Assembly (NCBI GenBank): GCA_002457075.1
Contig: NTKQ01000006.1
Location: 1 to 43,230, forward strand
Length of the DNA stretch: 43,230 bases
Direction: 5' to 3'
Source: Cryomorphaceae bacterium MED-G11
GTDB lineage: Bacteria; Bacteroidota; Bacteroidia; Flavobacteriales; Flavobacteriaceae
Position numbers and translations under genes: made by a program. Below are positions 24,394 through 33,585 of the stretch, one piece after another (within the stretch, counting starts at the first letter, position 1; the number at the start of each line of letters is the position of its first letter). The notes beneath the pieces are model-generated. The model saw only the letters and a list, made by a program, of their open reading frames with translations. It was not told where the DNA came from and searched no databases.

Positions 24394-25604
24394 TTAAAAT
24401 AATTTCTAAGCTTGGACCAGGTTTACTTTTTGCAGGAGCTGCTATTGGTGTTTCACACTTAGTTCAATCAACTAGAGCCGGAGCTGAATTTGGATGGGGC
24501 TTAATTTGGGCTTTGATACTGGTCAATATTTTTAAATATCCATTTTTTCAATATGGACCTAGATATGCAATTGCAACTGGCGAAAGTTTGCTTGACGGTT
24601 ATTATAAAATCGGTAAAGTGTTTTTAATTACATATTTTATATTAAATCTAGCAACAATGTTTACTATTCAAACAGCTGTAACTATTGTAACAGCTGGACT
24701 TGCTTCCAGTCTTTTTGGCATTACTGACAATATGGTCCTATGGAGTCTAATAATTACTATCATGTGCTATATTATACTACTCCTTGGTAAGTATCAGATT
24801 TTAGATAAAATTATAAAAGTTATAATCTTAATACTGGCAATAAGCACTATCTTCTCAACTGGGGTTGCGTCAATAAACACAGATGAAGTTTATAGCTTTA
24901 AACAAATATTTCCATCAGGTAGTGGTTTAGTTTTTTTAGTAGCTTTTATGGGGTGGATGCCTGCACCACTTGATATTTCAATTTGGCATTCTATATGGAC
25001 GCTTGAGAAGAAAAAAAGTCAGAAAATAACTGCAAAAGAAAGTCTATTTGATTTTAATGTAGGATATTTAGCTACTGTTATATTAGGTATTTGTTTTGTT
25101 AGCTTAGGTGCATTGGTGATGTATAATTCTGGAATAAGTTTTTCAAATAGTGGAAGTATCTTTGCAGGTCAACTAATTGATTTATATACATCTAATTTAG
25201 GTGACAGTTTTTATTTGATAATTTCAATTTGCGCATTTACGACTATGTTAAGTACAACTATTACATGCCTAGACGCATCTCCAAGAACAATGTCCAGAGC
25301 AACACAATTATTAACAAAAAATAATGATAAAAATTATTATTTTCATTGGATATCAGCGTTAGCTATAGGCACAATGTTAATATTTTATTTTTTGCTTTCT
25401 GAAATGGGAGCATTAGTTGAGTTAGCTACTGTGTTATCTTTTATAACTGCTCCTTTTTATGCAATTTTAAATTATAAATTGATAATGAGTGATAATATGC
25501 CTAAATCTCATAAGCCCTCTAAAAATTTAAGAATTTTAAGTGTTACAGGTATTTTCTTTCTTAGCTTTTTTGCACTTGGCTATATTTTGACCAGGTTTAT
25601 TTAG
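24390..25604 (+). CDS. Nramp-family-like membrane transporter lacking canonical metal motifs
   Basis: 404 residues with about 11 membrane helices. The Nramp fold is evident from LGPGLLFAGAAIG...RAGAEFGWGLIWA in helix 1 and the helix 6 region FMGWMPAPLDIS. Canonical Nramps bind Mn/Fe through DPGN in helix 1 and MPH in helix 6. Here the corresponding positions read GVSH (20-23) and MPA (190-192). So the usual Asp, Asn and His/Met pair are not all available, as in divergent Nramp-related proteins. The substrate is not predictable; other divalent ions such as Mg2+ are possible. It is coupled to the upstream four-cysteine protein gene. Confidence 0.82.
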   Translation: MIKIISKLGPGLLFAGAAIGVSHLVQSTRAGAEFGWGLIWALILVNIFKYPFFQYGPRYAIATGESLLDGYYKIGKVFLITYFILNLATMFTIQTAVTIVTAGLASSLFGITDNMVLWSLIITIMCYIILLLGKYQILDKIIKVIILILAISTIFSTGVASINTDEVYSFKQIFPSGSGLVFLVAFMGWMPAPLDISIWHSIWTLEKKKSQKITAKESLFDFNVGYLATVILGICFVSLGALVMYNSGISFSNSGSIFAGQLIDLYTSNLGDSFYLIISICAFTTMLSTTITCLDASPRTMSRATQLLTKNNDKNYYFHWISALAIGTMLIFYFLLSEMGALVELATVLSFITAPFYAILNYKLIMSDNMPKSHKPSKNLRILSVTGIFFLSFFALGYILTRFI

Positions 25605-25616
25605 TTTGTATCTTTG
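25587..25616 (+). promoter_or_regulatory. Bacteroidota-type promoter of lipA
   Basis: TTG (25587-25589), a 19-base spacer and TATCTTTG (25609-25616) match the -33/-7 consensus exactly. The start codon is at 25623, seven bases past the -7 box, so the mRNA should be leaderless. The -33 element lies within the last codons of the transporter gene. Confidence 0.72.
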
Positions 25617-25622
25617 TAAAAT

Positions 25623-26540
25623 ATGTCAGAGACTAGAACAGTAAATCAGGGTTGGGTAAAACTTAATCTTCCAAAGAAAGAATCTAATACAAAAATTAGA
25701 ACTAAGAAACCTGATTGGATTCGTGTCAAACTTCCTATTGGTAAAAAATACACACAACTAAGGTCTACTGTTGAGAAGAATAATCTTCATACAATTTGTG
25801 TTTCTGGTAACTGTCCTAATATGGGTGAATGCTGGACTGAAGGAACTGCTACATTTATGATCTTAGGTAACATATGTACAAGGTCATGTGGTTTTTGTAA
25901 TGTTCAAACTGGAAGCCCTTTACCTGCAGACGAATTAGAGCCATTCAAAGTAGCTAGGTCTATAAATATTATGGGAGTTAAACATGCTGTTTTAACTTCT
26001 GTAGATAGAGATGATTTAAAAGATGGGGGATCAATAATTTGGTCTGAAACTGTTAATGCTGTTAGAGATTTAAATCCTAAAACTACAATAGAAACTTTAA
26101 TACCTGATTTTAGAGGTAATTCAGAAAATATTGACAGAATTATAGAGGTAGCTCCAGAAGTAGTCTCTCACAATCTTGAAACTGTTAGGAGGCTCACCAG
26201 AGAAGTTAGAATTCAAGCCAAGTATGACAGAAGTTTAGAAGTTTTAAAATATTTAAAGGATAATGGCATTAATAGAACTAAATCAGGACTAATGCTGGGT
26301 CTAGGTGAAACAAAAGAAGAAGTTTTAGAAACAATGGAAGATTTACGTAATGTTGGAGTTGATATAATAACTTTAGGTCAATATCTTCAACCTACAAAAA
26401 AACATCTAACAGTAAAAGATTTCATAACTCCTGAACAATTTAAAGAGTATGAGATAATTGGCAAAGAAATGGGATTTAGACATGTAGAGAGTGGGCCCTT
26501 AGTTAGATCTTCTTATAAGGCTCACAAGCATATTCATTAA
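25623..26540 (+). CDS. lipA: Lipoyl synthase
   Basis: 305 residues. A radical SAM enzyme that inserts two sulfur atoms into octanoyl groups on the E2 and H proteins. Auxiliary cluster cysteines C59, C64, C70 ([12 protein letters not shown]) and radical SAM cluster C85, C89, C92 (CTRSCGFC) are all present, and the C-terminal RSSYKA provides the serine ligand of the auxiliary cluster. It serves the pyruvate dehydrogenase whose E1 beta subunit is also in this window. It has its own promoter and converges with lpxK, sharing TTAA. Confidence 0.97.
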   Translation: MSETRTVNQGWVKLNLPKKESNTKIRTKKPDWIRVKLPIGKKYTQLRSTVEKNNLHTICVSGNCPNMGECWTEGTATFMILGNICTRSCGFCNVQTGSPLPADELEPFKVARSINIMGVKHAVLTSVDRDDLKDGGSIIWSETVNAVRDLNPKTTIETLIPDFRGNSENIDRIIEVAPEVVSHNLETVRRLTREVRIQAKYDRSLEVLKYLKDNGINRTKSGLMLGLGETKEEVLETMEDLRNVGVDIITLGQYLQPTKKHLTVKDFITPEQFKEYEIIGKEMGFRHVESGPLVRSSYKAHKHIH

Positions 26541-27553
26541 TCGTTAAATATATAATCCTCTATATTTTTATCAAAATTATATTCATTTATTTCCTTAGGA
26601 AACTTTAGTCCTACTTCAATATAATATATATCTCTGTTGTTGATTTTAGGTCTGAGTCTACCAAAATCTTTTTCAGTAGTTAAGATTATTTTATTTAAAG
26701 AGAGCCCTGTAATTTTATCAATAGATGACTTATTAAAATTATAATGATCTGAATATTTTAGATGTTTAAATTTTAAGGCTTTATTTTTTAAGAAATTCAC
26801 TAAATATGAAGAATCTGCAATTCCAGTAACTAGAATAAAGTCAACATCCTCTAATACATCGATGTCAACTTCTTCAGAATCAGATTTAATTTTTTGCATA
26901 TATGTCAAAGAACTAAAAAAAACCTTTTGGTTATCATTTGGGTTAAGTGATTCAAGAAATGATATTTTATCTTTTTGGGATAAATTATCAGGACATTTAG
27001 TAACAACAATCAAATCAGCTCTTTTAGCAGAGCTAATATTCTCTCTAAGATTTCCAACTGGTAGAATTTCATCTTTGTAAAATGGATATTGAAAGGTTGT
27101 TGTTAAAATCATCAGCCCTGGCTTTACAAATCTATGTTGAAAGACATCATCCCAAATACATAAATCAGTATCAGGTAAGTTTTTTAGAATTATATTCATT
27201 CCTTTCCTCCTATCTTCACATACAACCACATTGATCTCTGGATGTTTTGAGTAAAATTGAAATGGTTCATCTCCAATTTCATATGCTGTTGACATATTAG
27301 AAGCTTGAATAAAGCCTTTAGTATTTCGATTATAACCTCTACTTAATGTTGTAATTTTATTTTTATTTTTGAATTTACCAATTATATAATCTACAACTAT
27401 TGATTTTCCTGTTCCACCAGTAGATAAGTTTCCAATTCCAATAGTTGGAATTTTATACTCAATTGAATCAATTATTCCTAGATCAAAAAGAAAATTTCGA
27501 AAAGATGTATAGAGATTGTATATAAGTGATAAAGGATATAATAAAAAATTCAT
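26537..27553 (-). CDS. lpxK: Tetraacyldisaccharide 4'-kinase
   Basis: 338 residues from the ATG at 27553; a GTG nine bases upstream is possible. It phosphorylates the 4' position of the lipid A disaccharide to make lipid IVA, the acceptor for WaaA. It has an N-terminal membrane-associated helix, then [14 protein letters not shown] with an unusual P-loop (GTGKS at 47-51), and the family segments LSRGYNR, GDEPF and DDVFQHR. It is divergent from the Nif3-like gene across about 50 bases. Confidence 0.94.
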   Translation of the reverse strand: MNFLLYPLSLIYNLYTSFRNFLFDLGIIDSIEYKIPTIGIGNLSTGGTGKSIVVDYIIGKFKNKNKITTLSRGYNRNTKGFIQASNMSTAYEIGDEPFQFYSKHPEINVVVCEDRRKGMNIILKNLPDTDLCIWDDVFQHRFVKPGLMILTTTFQYPFYKDEILPVGNLRENISSAKRADLIVVTKCPDNLSQKDKISFLESLNPNDNQKVFFSSLTYMQKIKSDSEEVDIDVLEDVDFILVTGIADSSYLVNFLKNKALKFKHLKYSDHYNFNKSSIDKITGLSLNKIILTTEKDFGRLRPKINNRDIYYIEVGLKFPKEINEYNFDKNIEDYIFND

Positions 27554-27579
27554 TTTTTTCACCAGAGGAAAGATAATAT

Positions 27580-27587
27580 TATATTTG
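27580..27587 (+). promoter_or_regulatory. Possible -7 box of the Nif3-like gene
   Basis: TATATTTG (TAnnTTTG) ends 18 bases before the ATG at 27606 in the divergent gap with lpxK. The -33 element is not recognisable. Confidence 0.4.
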
Positions 27588-27605
27588 CAATGAATCTAAA
27601 CTTAT

Positions 27606-28400
27606 ATGAAAGTTAGTGAAATTACAGAAATTCTAGATAACTGGATGCCAATATCAATTGCTGAGGATTTTGATAATGTTGGATTAATTGTTGGTGATCT
27701 CAATTCTGAAGTGAAAAATATTTTGGTAACTCTAGACACTACGCAAAATGTAGTTGATGAAGCTTTAGACAAAGATTGCAATTTAATTGTAAGTTATCAT
27801 CCTATAATTTTTAATGATTTAAAAAAAATTACTACAGATTCTGGATATGTTCAAAAATCGATAATTAAAGCTGTAAAAAATAATATATCTGTATATGCTA
27901 TTCATACATCTTTAGATAATCATCCAGAGGGAATTAGTTATTTTTTATCTAAAAAAATTGGTTTAAAGAATACATCGATACTAATTCCAAAAACAAATGA
28001 AAAAATTAATTTAAAAATTGGTATGGGAATTAAAGGTGAGCTTATTGAACCCATGGAAGAGACTGATTTCTTTGATTTACTTAAAAATAAATTAGAACTC
28101 AAATATCTTAGACACTCCTTGACACTTAACAAACTGATATCAAAAGTTTCAATTGTTGTTGGATCTGGAAGTTTTGCAATTAAAAATTCCCTTGACTCTG
28201 ATATGGATGCTTTTATAACTTCAGATTTAAAATATCATAATTTTTATGAAGCAGATAATAAGGCTGTTTTAGTAGATATTGGACATTATGAGAGTGAAAA
28301 CCATATAAAATTGATAATTAAGGAATTTCTTAATAAAAAATTACCTAATTTTACCATCCTTTTATCTAAGGAAAATATTAACCCAGTAAACTACTATTAA
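27606..28400 (+). CDS. Nif3-like dinuclear metal center protein
   Basis: 264 residues. NIF3/DUF34 (YbgI type) proteins form hexameric rings with a two-metal site; relatives act as GTP cyclohydrolase-like or metal-handling proteins, but the role is not settled. Metal-site segments: EDFDNVGLIVGD, SYHPIIF, YAIHTSLDNHPEGIS and DIGHYESE. Many Bacteroidota homologues are about 365 residues with an inserted PII/CutA-like domain; this one is the short form without the insert. It is followed after one base by the coiled-coil gene, a pairing found in many bacteria. Confidence 0.86.
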   Translation: MKVSEITEILDNWMPISIAEDFDNVGLIVGDLNSEVKNILVTLDTTQNVVDEALDKDCNLIVSYHPIIFNDLKKITTDSGYVQKSIIKAVKNNISVYAIHTSLDNHPEGISYFLSKKIGLKNTSILIPKTNEKINLKIGMGIKGELIEPMEETDFFDLLKNKLELKYLRHSLTLNKLISKVSIVVGSGSFAIKNSLDSDMDAFITSDLKYHNFYEADNKAVLVDIGHYESENHIKLIIKEFLNKKLPNFTILLSKENINPVNYY

Positions 28401-28401
28401 A

Positions 28402-29175
28402 ATGGCAAAAAAAGTTGAAATTTCAGTTGAAGAAAAACTAAGAGCTCTGTTTGATCTACAGTTAATTGACTCAAGAATCGATCAAATTAGAAGTATAAGA
28501 GGTGAACTTCCTCTGGAAGTTGAAGATCTTGAAAATGAAATTGAGGGATTAAATAAAAGACTTGAAAGTTTTGAGAACGAAATTAAAGAAAGTGAAGATG
28601 GTATTAAATTTGAAGAAAACTCAATATCTACATCTAAGGTAAATCACAAAAAGTATGAAGGTGACTTAAAAAAAGTAAGAAACAATAGAGAGTATAATGC
28701 CATTATTAAAGAACAAGAATTTCAAGAATTAGAAATAAAACTTTCTGATAAAAAAATAGCTCAATATAAAGAAACAATTGAAAACAAAACAGTTGTTCTT
28801 GACGAGCTAAAAGGTAAAATTAAAGACAGGAAGTCACACTTAAAAAGTAAAAACTCTGAACTTGGTGAGATTCTTAAAGAAACTGAAAAAGAAGAAAAAA
28901 AACTTTTAGAAAAATCTAAAGAGTTTGAGAAAAAAATTGAAGATAATTTAATATCTGCATATAAAAGAATTAGATCTAACGTAAGAAATGGTCTTGCAAT
29001 TGTGCCTATTGAAAGAAATGCATCTGGTGGATCATATTTCACTATTCCACCTCAAGTTCAAATGGAAATTGCATCTAGACAAAAAATAATTACAGATGAG
29101 TATAGTGGTAGAATCTTAGTTGACCCAAAATTAGCTGAGGAAGAAATGGATAAAATGAAATCTATTTTTTCTTAA
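28402..29175 (+). CDS. Coiled-coil protein homologous to C4-type zinc-ribbon (DUF164) proteins, without the cysteines
   Basis: 257 residues: a long coiled coil (about 35-185, strongly charged heptads) and a C-terminal region matching the zinc-ribbon family (GGSYFTIPPQVQMEIASRQKII then DEYSGRILVDP at 232-242). The family normally carries four zinc cysteines around CxGC and CxxCGR; here these positions hold N/A/S/G and E/Y/S, and I see no cysteine anywhere in the protein. So the ribbon fold may persist without zinc. Homologues such as CT398 are thought to act as scaffolds. It lies directly after the Nif3-like gene and one base from the convergent asparaginase gene. Confidence 0.83.
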   Translation: MAKKVEISVEEKLRALFDLQLIDSRIDQIRSIRGELPLEVEDLENEIEGLNKRLESFENEIKESEDGIKFEENSISTSKVNHKKYEGDLKKVRNNREYNAIIKEQEFQELEIKLSDKKIAQYKETIENKTVVLDELKGKIKDRKSHLKSKNSELGEILKETEKEEKKLLEKSKEFEKKIEDNLISAYKRIRSNVRNGLAIVPIERNASGGSYFTIPPQVQMEIASRQKIITDEYSGRILVDPKLAEEEMDKMKSIFS

Positions 29176-29176
29176 T

Positions 29177-30133
29177 TTACAAAGCAGATCTTGTAATTAC
29201 CTCTTTATTCTCTCCATTATAATAATCCATATAAGAGAATCCAGGCTCTATACTAAATGAACCTACTTCACCACTTTTATTCATAGCGATGTAAGCTACC
29301 TGAAATTTATTTTCTTGTGAATTACTTGACACAATTCTTTTAACAGCAGTTTCACATGCCTCCTGGGGTGACTTACCTTGTCTCATTAATTCAACAACTA
29401 AATATGAACCAACTGTTTTTACAACTTCCTCTCCTAAACCAGTAGCAACAGCTCCACCAATTTTATTATCTATAAATAATCCAGATCCAATTATTGGTGA
29501 ATCCCCTATTCTACCTTTCATTTTATAGGCTAACCCACTAGTGGTACAAGCTCCTGACATATTATTATTTTTATCGAGACATAACATACCTATAGTATCA
29601 TGATTTTCAATATTTATTATAGGCTTATATTCCTCGTTTTCAAGCCACTTTTCCCAATCTTTTTTTGATGTCTCAGTTAATAAATCTATTTTTTTATACC
29701 CTTCAGAAATTGCAAATTCTTCTGCACCTTTACCAGCAAGCATAACATGAGGAGTTTTTTCCATAACATCTTTTGCTAATCTTGCAACATTCATAATATT
29801 TTCTACTGCAACCACAGAACCACAATCTCCCAGATGATTCATAACACATGCATCTAGAGTTACATTTCCAGATCTATCTGGTGCACCTCCATATCCAACT
29901 GTTGTGTTTTTTGGATTTTCTTCCTCAACCGCTACACCAATTACAGCTGCATTTAGTGCATCTGTACCATTATCAAGTAAAGATCCTGCTTTATAATTTG
30001 CTTCAGTTGTTTTCCAAGTTGATATAGACCTTATCATAGGAGAAAAATTTAAATTATTTGCTTTAAGTCTTGTTGATATTGAAGACATTAAACCAATACT
30101 AAATATATCAAAAATAAAGTTTCTTCTTTTCAT
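29177..30133 (-). CDS. Glycosylasparaginase (N4-(beta-N-acetylglucosaminyl)-L-asparaginase)
   Basis: 318 residues. An N-terminal nucleophile hydrolase that cleaves itself before T170 in NHDTIGML, where the new N-terminal Thr becomes the nucleophile. Then follow TTSGLAYKMKGRIGDSPIIG (R198, D201) and ATGLGEEVVK, closely resembling the flavobacterial enzyme studied as a model for lysosomal aspartylglucosaminidase. The N-terminus MKRRNFIF with a hydrophobic stretch looks like a twin-arginine or plain export signal. It removes asparagine from N-linked glycans or glycopeptides, probably in the periplasm. It follows the Ste24-type protease gene by one base. Confidence 0.9.
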   Translation of the reverse strand: MKRRNFIFDIFSIGLMSSISTRLKANNLNFSPMIRSISTWKTTEANYKAGSLLDNGTDALNAAVIGVAVEEENPKNTTVGYGGAPDRSGNVTLDACVMNHLGDCGSVVAVENIMNVARLAKDVMEKTPHVMLAGKGAEEFAISEGYKKIDLLTETSKKDWEKWLENEEYKPIINIENHDTIGMLCLDKNNNMSGACTTSGLAYKMKGRIGDSPIIGSGLFIDNKIGGAVATGLGEEVVKTVGSYLVVELMRQGKSPQEACETAVKRIVSSNSQENKFQVAYIAMNKSGEVGSFSIEPGFSYMDYYNGENKEVITRSAL

Positions 30134-30134
30134 A

Positions 30135-31394
30135 TTATTTATTTAAAGCTCTTAATCTTTTAATTAATGGCGGGTGAGAGTAGTGAAAAAATACATACAG
30201 AGGGTGAGGATATATATTTGAAAGACTATCTACAGATAGTTTTTTTAAAGCCAATGACAAGTCATCTCCATTATATGTTTCTTTTGCATAGGAATCTGCT
30301 TCAAACTCATTTTTTCTACTTATATAATTCATTAAGATTCCAGACATCATTGAAATAGGTGAAAAGATTATAGTGAATCCTATTAAACCTAAATGAAAAC
30401 TAACATCTGATCCTCCCAATGCCTGAGAGATTTCTGGTAGTTTTAAACATAATTCGAAGAAAAAGGTCATTACACCAATTTGTATAACTGACATTAATAA
30501 ACCTGAGAAAACATGTTTTTTCTTAAAATGACCAACTTCATGAGCCAAAACTGCAACTAATTCATTTTCACTATGCTTCTCTATCAAAGTATCATATAAA
30601 GCTATAGTTTTTCTTGGCCCAAGCCCGCTAAAGAAAGCATTAGCCTTAGTTGATCTTTTTGAGCCATCAATCACGTAGATGTTCTTTAAAAGATATCCAA
30701 CCTGTTTAGAATAATTTTCAATTTTTTTTCTTAACTCTCCGTTTTCGAGTGGGGTAAGTTTATTAAATATCGGTACAATTAAATCTGCATAAAACATATT
30801 AATAAAAACCATTAATAATGAAAGTCCGATCCATAGATATAACCAGAAACCATCATTTAAACTATCAAATAAATACAAGGCTAAAAATAAAAGAAACCCT
30901 CCAATTAAAATCGAAAGCATAGATGATTTAATTATATCAAAAAAGAATGTAGACTTTGAAGTTTTATTAAAACCAAAATTTTCTTCAATAACAAATGTGT
31001 TATAAAATGAAAAAGGTATTGATATTATTAAGTTTAAAGTAAATAGTATTAGAAAAAAGATTCCTGATTCTATAAAACTATTATTAATCTCAAAAGGTAA
31101 AAATAAGTTGAGACTAAAGGAATTAACTAGTTGGTCAATATATCCATATCCGTTAAACACTAAAAGTGAAACAACTAATAAAAAGCTTGTTGTACTGGAT
31201 AGTAATCCTATTTTATTTTTACTTATTGCGTATTGTTTTGCTTGTTTATATTTCTTTTTATCGTAGAAATCTTTTAACTCTGAAGGTATTTCATCTTTCC
31301 AGTTTTTATGATTTAAATAATCTAAAATATTTGAGAATAAGTAATTAAAAATTACTAACCCCATAATTATTAAAAACCAGACTTCAGGTGCCAT
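30135..31394 (-). CDS. M48 (Ste24/CAAX prenyl protease 1-type) membrane metalloprotease
   Basis: 419 residues with about seven membrane helices, the size and layout of Ste24 rather than HtpX (about 290). Zinc site: H275-E276-H279 in AHEVGHFKKKH and the third ligand E353 in RKNEFEADSYA. Bacteria lack farnesylated CAAX proteins, so the natural role is probably membrane protein quality control (inference from the family). It is divergent from a 62-residue membrane protein gene (41 bases apart) and directly precedes the glycosylasparaginase gene on the same strand. Confidence 0.9.
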   Translation of the reverse strand: MAPEVWFLIIMGLVIFNYLFSNILDYLNHKNWKDEIPSELKDFYDKKKYKQAKQYAISKNKIGLLSSTTSFLLVVSLLVFNGYGYIDQLVNSFSLNLFLPFEINNSFIESGIFFLILFTLNLIISIPFSFYNTFVIEENFGFNKTSKSTFFFDIIKSSMLSILIGGFLLFLALYLFDSLNDGFWLYLWIGLSLLMVFINMFYADLIVPIFNKLTPLENGELRKKIENYSKQVGYLLKNIYVIDGSKRSTKANAFFSGLGPRKTIALYDTLIEKHSENELVAVLAHEVGHFKKKHVFSGLLMSVIQIGVMTFFFELCLKLPEISQALGGSDVSFHLGLIGFTIIFSPISMMSGILMNYISRKNEFEADSYAKETYNGDDLSLALKKLSVDSLSNIYPHPLYVFFHYSHPPLIKRLRALNK

Positions 31395-31435
31395 AAAATT
31401 GAATTTAATTAATTTAGATTTAAATGTAATAAAAG

Positions 31436-31624
31436 ATGATTAATAAGTATACTATTATAGGAACTTTAGGAATTTTAATTTTTAGCTCAGGGTTATGTGT
31501 ATTTGGAGAAGCTGTAATAAGAAAATATCAGGAATTAGATTTTTTCTTGATTGGAACTCTATCGCTTATTTTAATAAATACTGGAATTTGTATTATGATA
31601 AAATCAAAAGAACTATCTAATTAG
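31436..31624 (+). CDS. Small hydrophobic protein, two membrane helices
   Basis: 62 residues: helices at about 6-25 and 36-53 with a charged VIRKYQELDF loop, ending KSKELSN. Not recognised. Support for it being real: it fills the gap between two genes exactly, the amino-acid pattern is a credible two-helix membrane protein, and it overlaps the convergent DUF2834 gene by only 8 bases. No function is proposed. Confidence 0.6.
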   Translation: MINKYTIIGTLGILIFSSGLCVFGEAVIRKYQELDFFLIGTLSLILINTGICIMIKSKELSN

Positions 31625-31919
31625 ATTTATGATTATCATAAAGATAAAGAGGTAGTGCTAGTGAAAATCCAACAAGAAACATAGGCAATAAATATCTAAT
31701 AATTTTTATTGGAGATTTTCGATAACTATAGATTAAAAAAATTAAAAAAGAAGAAGCTGCTACAGTTAAATCCATTGATAACATTGAAACAGCATAGTTT
31801 TCATATAAAAGGCTAAAGAATCCATCCATAGACCAGTTATTGATTTTTAAAAAATTAAATAAGTTATAATAAGGGAGTGCAATACCAAGTATACACAATA
31901 TCAGATATATTTTTTTCAT
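31617..31919 (-). CDS. DUF2834-type membrane protein
   Basis: 100 residues, three hydrophobic helices (about 3-22, 45-66, 76-94). The pattern GIALPYYNLFNFL near the start and FSLALPLYLYDNHK at the end fits the DUF2834 family, whose function is unknown. It follows the UPF0173 hydrolase gene by 2 bases on the same strand, so the two are probably cotranscribed. Confidence 0.72.
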   Translation of the reverse strand: MKKIYLILCILGIALPYYNLFNFLKINNWSMDGFFSLLYENYAVSMLSMDLTVAASSFLIFLIYSYRKSPIKIIRYLLPMFLVGFSLALPLYLYDNHKSN

Positions 31920-31921
31920 AA

Positions 31922-32599
31922 TTAAATAGTTATATATTCATTAGGTTTAATAATTATTAATTCTTTGTTTACTTTTTTAAACTCTTCTACTGCTTTAGAT
32001 TGATCAATTTCAATTAAACCAAATGTATCAAAATGATATCCAAGGATTTTATCACATTTGATAAAGTCAGAAGCTAAAATTGCATCCTCATAACCCATTG
32101 TAAAATTATCTCCAATCGGAAGAACAGCAAGATCTAAGTTGTATTTAAGAGGAATAATTTTCATATCAAATGTTAAAGCAGTATCTCCTGCAATGTATAT
32201 TGATTTATTATTTGCTGAGATTATAAAACCTCCAGGCTGCCCTCCATTTGCTCCATCTGGGAATGTAGAAGTATGAATTGCATTAACATACTTTAGTTCT
32301 CCAAAATCAAAATTCCATTTACCCCCATGATTCATAGGATGACCCTTTAGCCCTTTATTTTGAAAATGATTGACAATTTCAAAATTCGAAATAATGATAG
32401 AGTCATTTTCTTTAGCTAGTTTTTCAACATCTAGAATATGATCTTGATGTGCATGGGTAATAAGAATAAAATCAGGTTTCAGATTCTCAATATCAACCTC
32501 AGATGCAAAGGGATTTCCGGATATAAATGGATCAACAACTAAACTAAACTCATTAATCTTGATTTCTAATGTAGCATGACCTAAAAATGTAATTTTCAC
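31922..32599 (-). CDS. UPF0173-family metal-dependent hydrolase (metallo-beta-lactamase fold)
   Basis: 225 residues. Metal-binding motif HAHQDH at 49-54 (H49, H51, D53, H54), preceded by the typical N-terminus MKITFLGHATLEI and VDPFISGNP. Later segments AGDTALTFDM and GYHFDTF hold the remaining ligands. The family is close to YtkL; substrate unknown. The start is a GTG at 32599. There is no export signal. It heads a two-gene unit with the DUF2834 gene. Confidence 0.9.
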   Translation of the reverse strand: MKITFLGHATLEIKINEFSLVVDPFISGNPFASEVDIENLKPDFILITHAHQDHILDVEKLAKENDSIIISNFEIVNHFQNKGLKGHPMNHGGKWNFDFGELKYVNAIHTSTFPDGANGGQPGGFIISANNKSIYIAGDTALTFDMKIIPLKYNLDLAVLPIGDNFTMGYEDAILASDFIKCDKILGYHFDTFGLIEIDQSKAVEEFKKVNKELIIIKPNEYITI

Positions 32600-32664
32600 T
32601 TTTTTTAATTAATTTAAAGAAATCATTTTTATAAAAGCAATTTAAATAGTAATTAATATAAACA

Positions 32665-33573
32665 ATGAGCAACTCAATATTTAGAAAAGATGGAACTGCT
32701 CAAGGAGTTGCAAAACAGAGATTGATTGAATCACTTGCTAAACCTGATAAACGAATTATTTATGACCCTTATGCCAAATATTTTGTTCTAGGAGCAAGTA
32801 TATTAAAACTTATGGGACATAAATTTAGTGTCTGGTTAGGAGATAAAATTGTGCCTGGAATGCATGAACATCTAATCTCTCGAACAAGATTCATAGATGA
32901 TCTAATTGAGAAAGGTGCATCTATTGATATAGAACAATATGTAATACTAGGAGCAGGTTATGATTCAAGAGCTCATCGTCTGAAACTTACATCCAAATTA
33001 AAAATATTTGAAGTTGATCAGCCTGAAGTTCAGGAAAGGAAACGTTCAAGGCTTCCAGATAAGACAAGAAATAAAGGAAATGTGACCTATATCAGTATTG
33101 ATTTTAATAACCAATCTCTTAAAGAACAACTTTTGAATGTAGGATTTGATCAAAGTAAATCAACTATTTTTACACTTGAAGGTGTTTCTCAGTATATTAC
33201 AAAAGAGGCATTTAATTCAACTTTAAAAGAACTGGCTGTTTTAAACCAAAATTCCAATTCAAAAATTTTTATTTCATATGTAAATAAACTTATAAAAGAT
33301 GATCCAAAAGCCTGTTTTGGTATTGGTTATTCAAACCCTGAGAAAGCAGTCAATTTTATAACAAAAGGATCAGCTAAGGTAGGTGAACCCTGGATATCAT
33401 TATACTCTGCTAAAGAAATTGAAGATTTACTATCTAAAAATAATTTTACTGTAATTGAAAATAAAACCTTAGCTGATCTTAATTCTAAATATTTCACTCC
33501 AGTTGGCAGGACTATTCCTGAAAACCATGTTTTCAAGCTTGAACATTTTGTAATAGCTGAAAGCAAAACATAA
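32665..33573 (+). CDS. Class I SAM-dependent methyltransferase, leucine carboxyl methyltransferase (LCM) family
   Basis: 302 residues. The LCM fold is recognised from TRFIDDL, then VILGAGYDSRAHRL with the SAM motif at 94-106, EVDQPEVQ (E116, D118) and the acidic FTLEGVSQYI. Related bacterial proteins methylate carboxyl or small-molecule oxygen groups; the substrate is unknown. It stands alone between two opposite-strand genes. No unusual composition. Confidence 0.86.
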   Translation: MSNSIFRKDGTAQGVAKQRLIESLAKPDKRIIYDPYAKYFVLGASILKLMGHKFSVWLGDKIVPGMHEHLISRTRFIDDLIEKGASIDIEQYVILGAGYDSRAHRLKLTSKLKIFEVDQPEVQERKRSRLPDKTRNKGNVTYISIDFNNQSLKEQLLNVGFDQSKSTIFTLEGVSQYITKEAFNSTLKELAVLNQNSNSKIFISYVNKLIKDDPKACFGIGYSNPEKAVNFITKGSAKVGEPWISLYSAKEIEDLLSKNNFTVIENKTLADLNSKYFTPVGRTIPENHVFKLEHFVIAESKT

Positions 33574-33585
33574 ATACAGCCTTTT

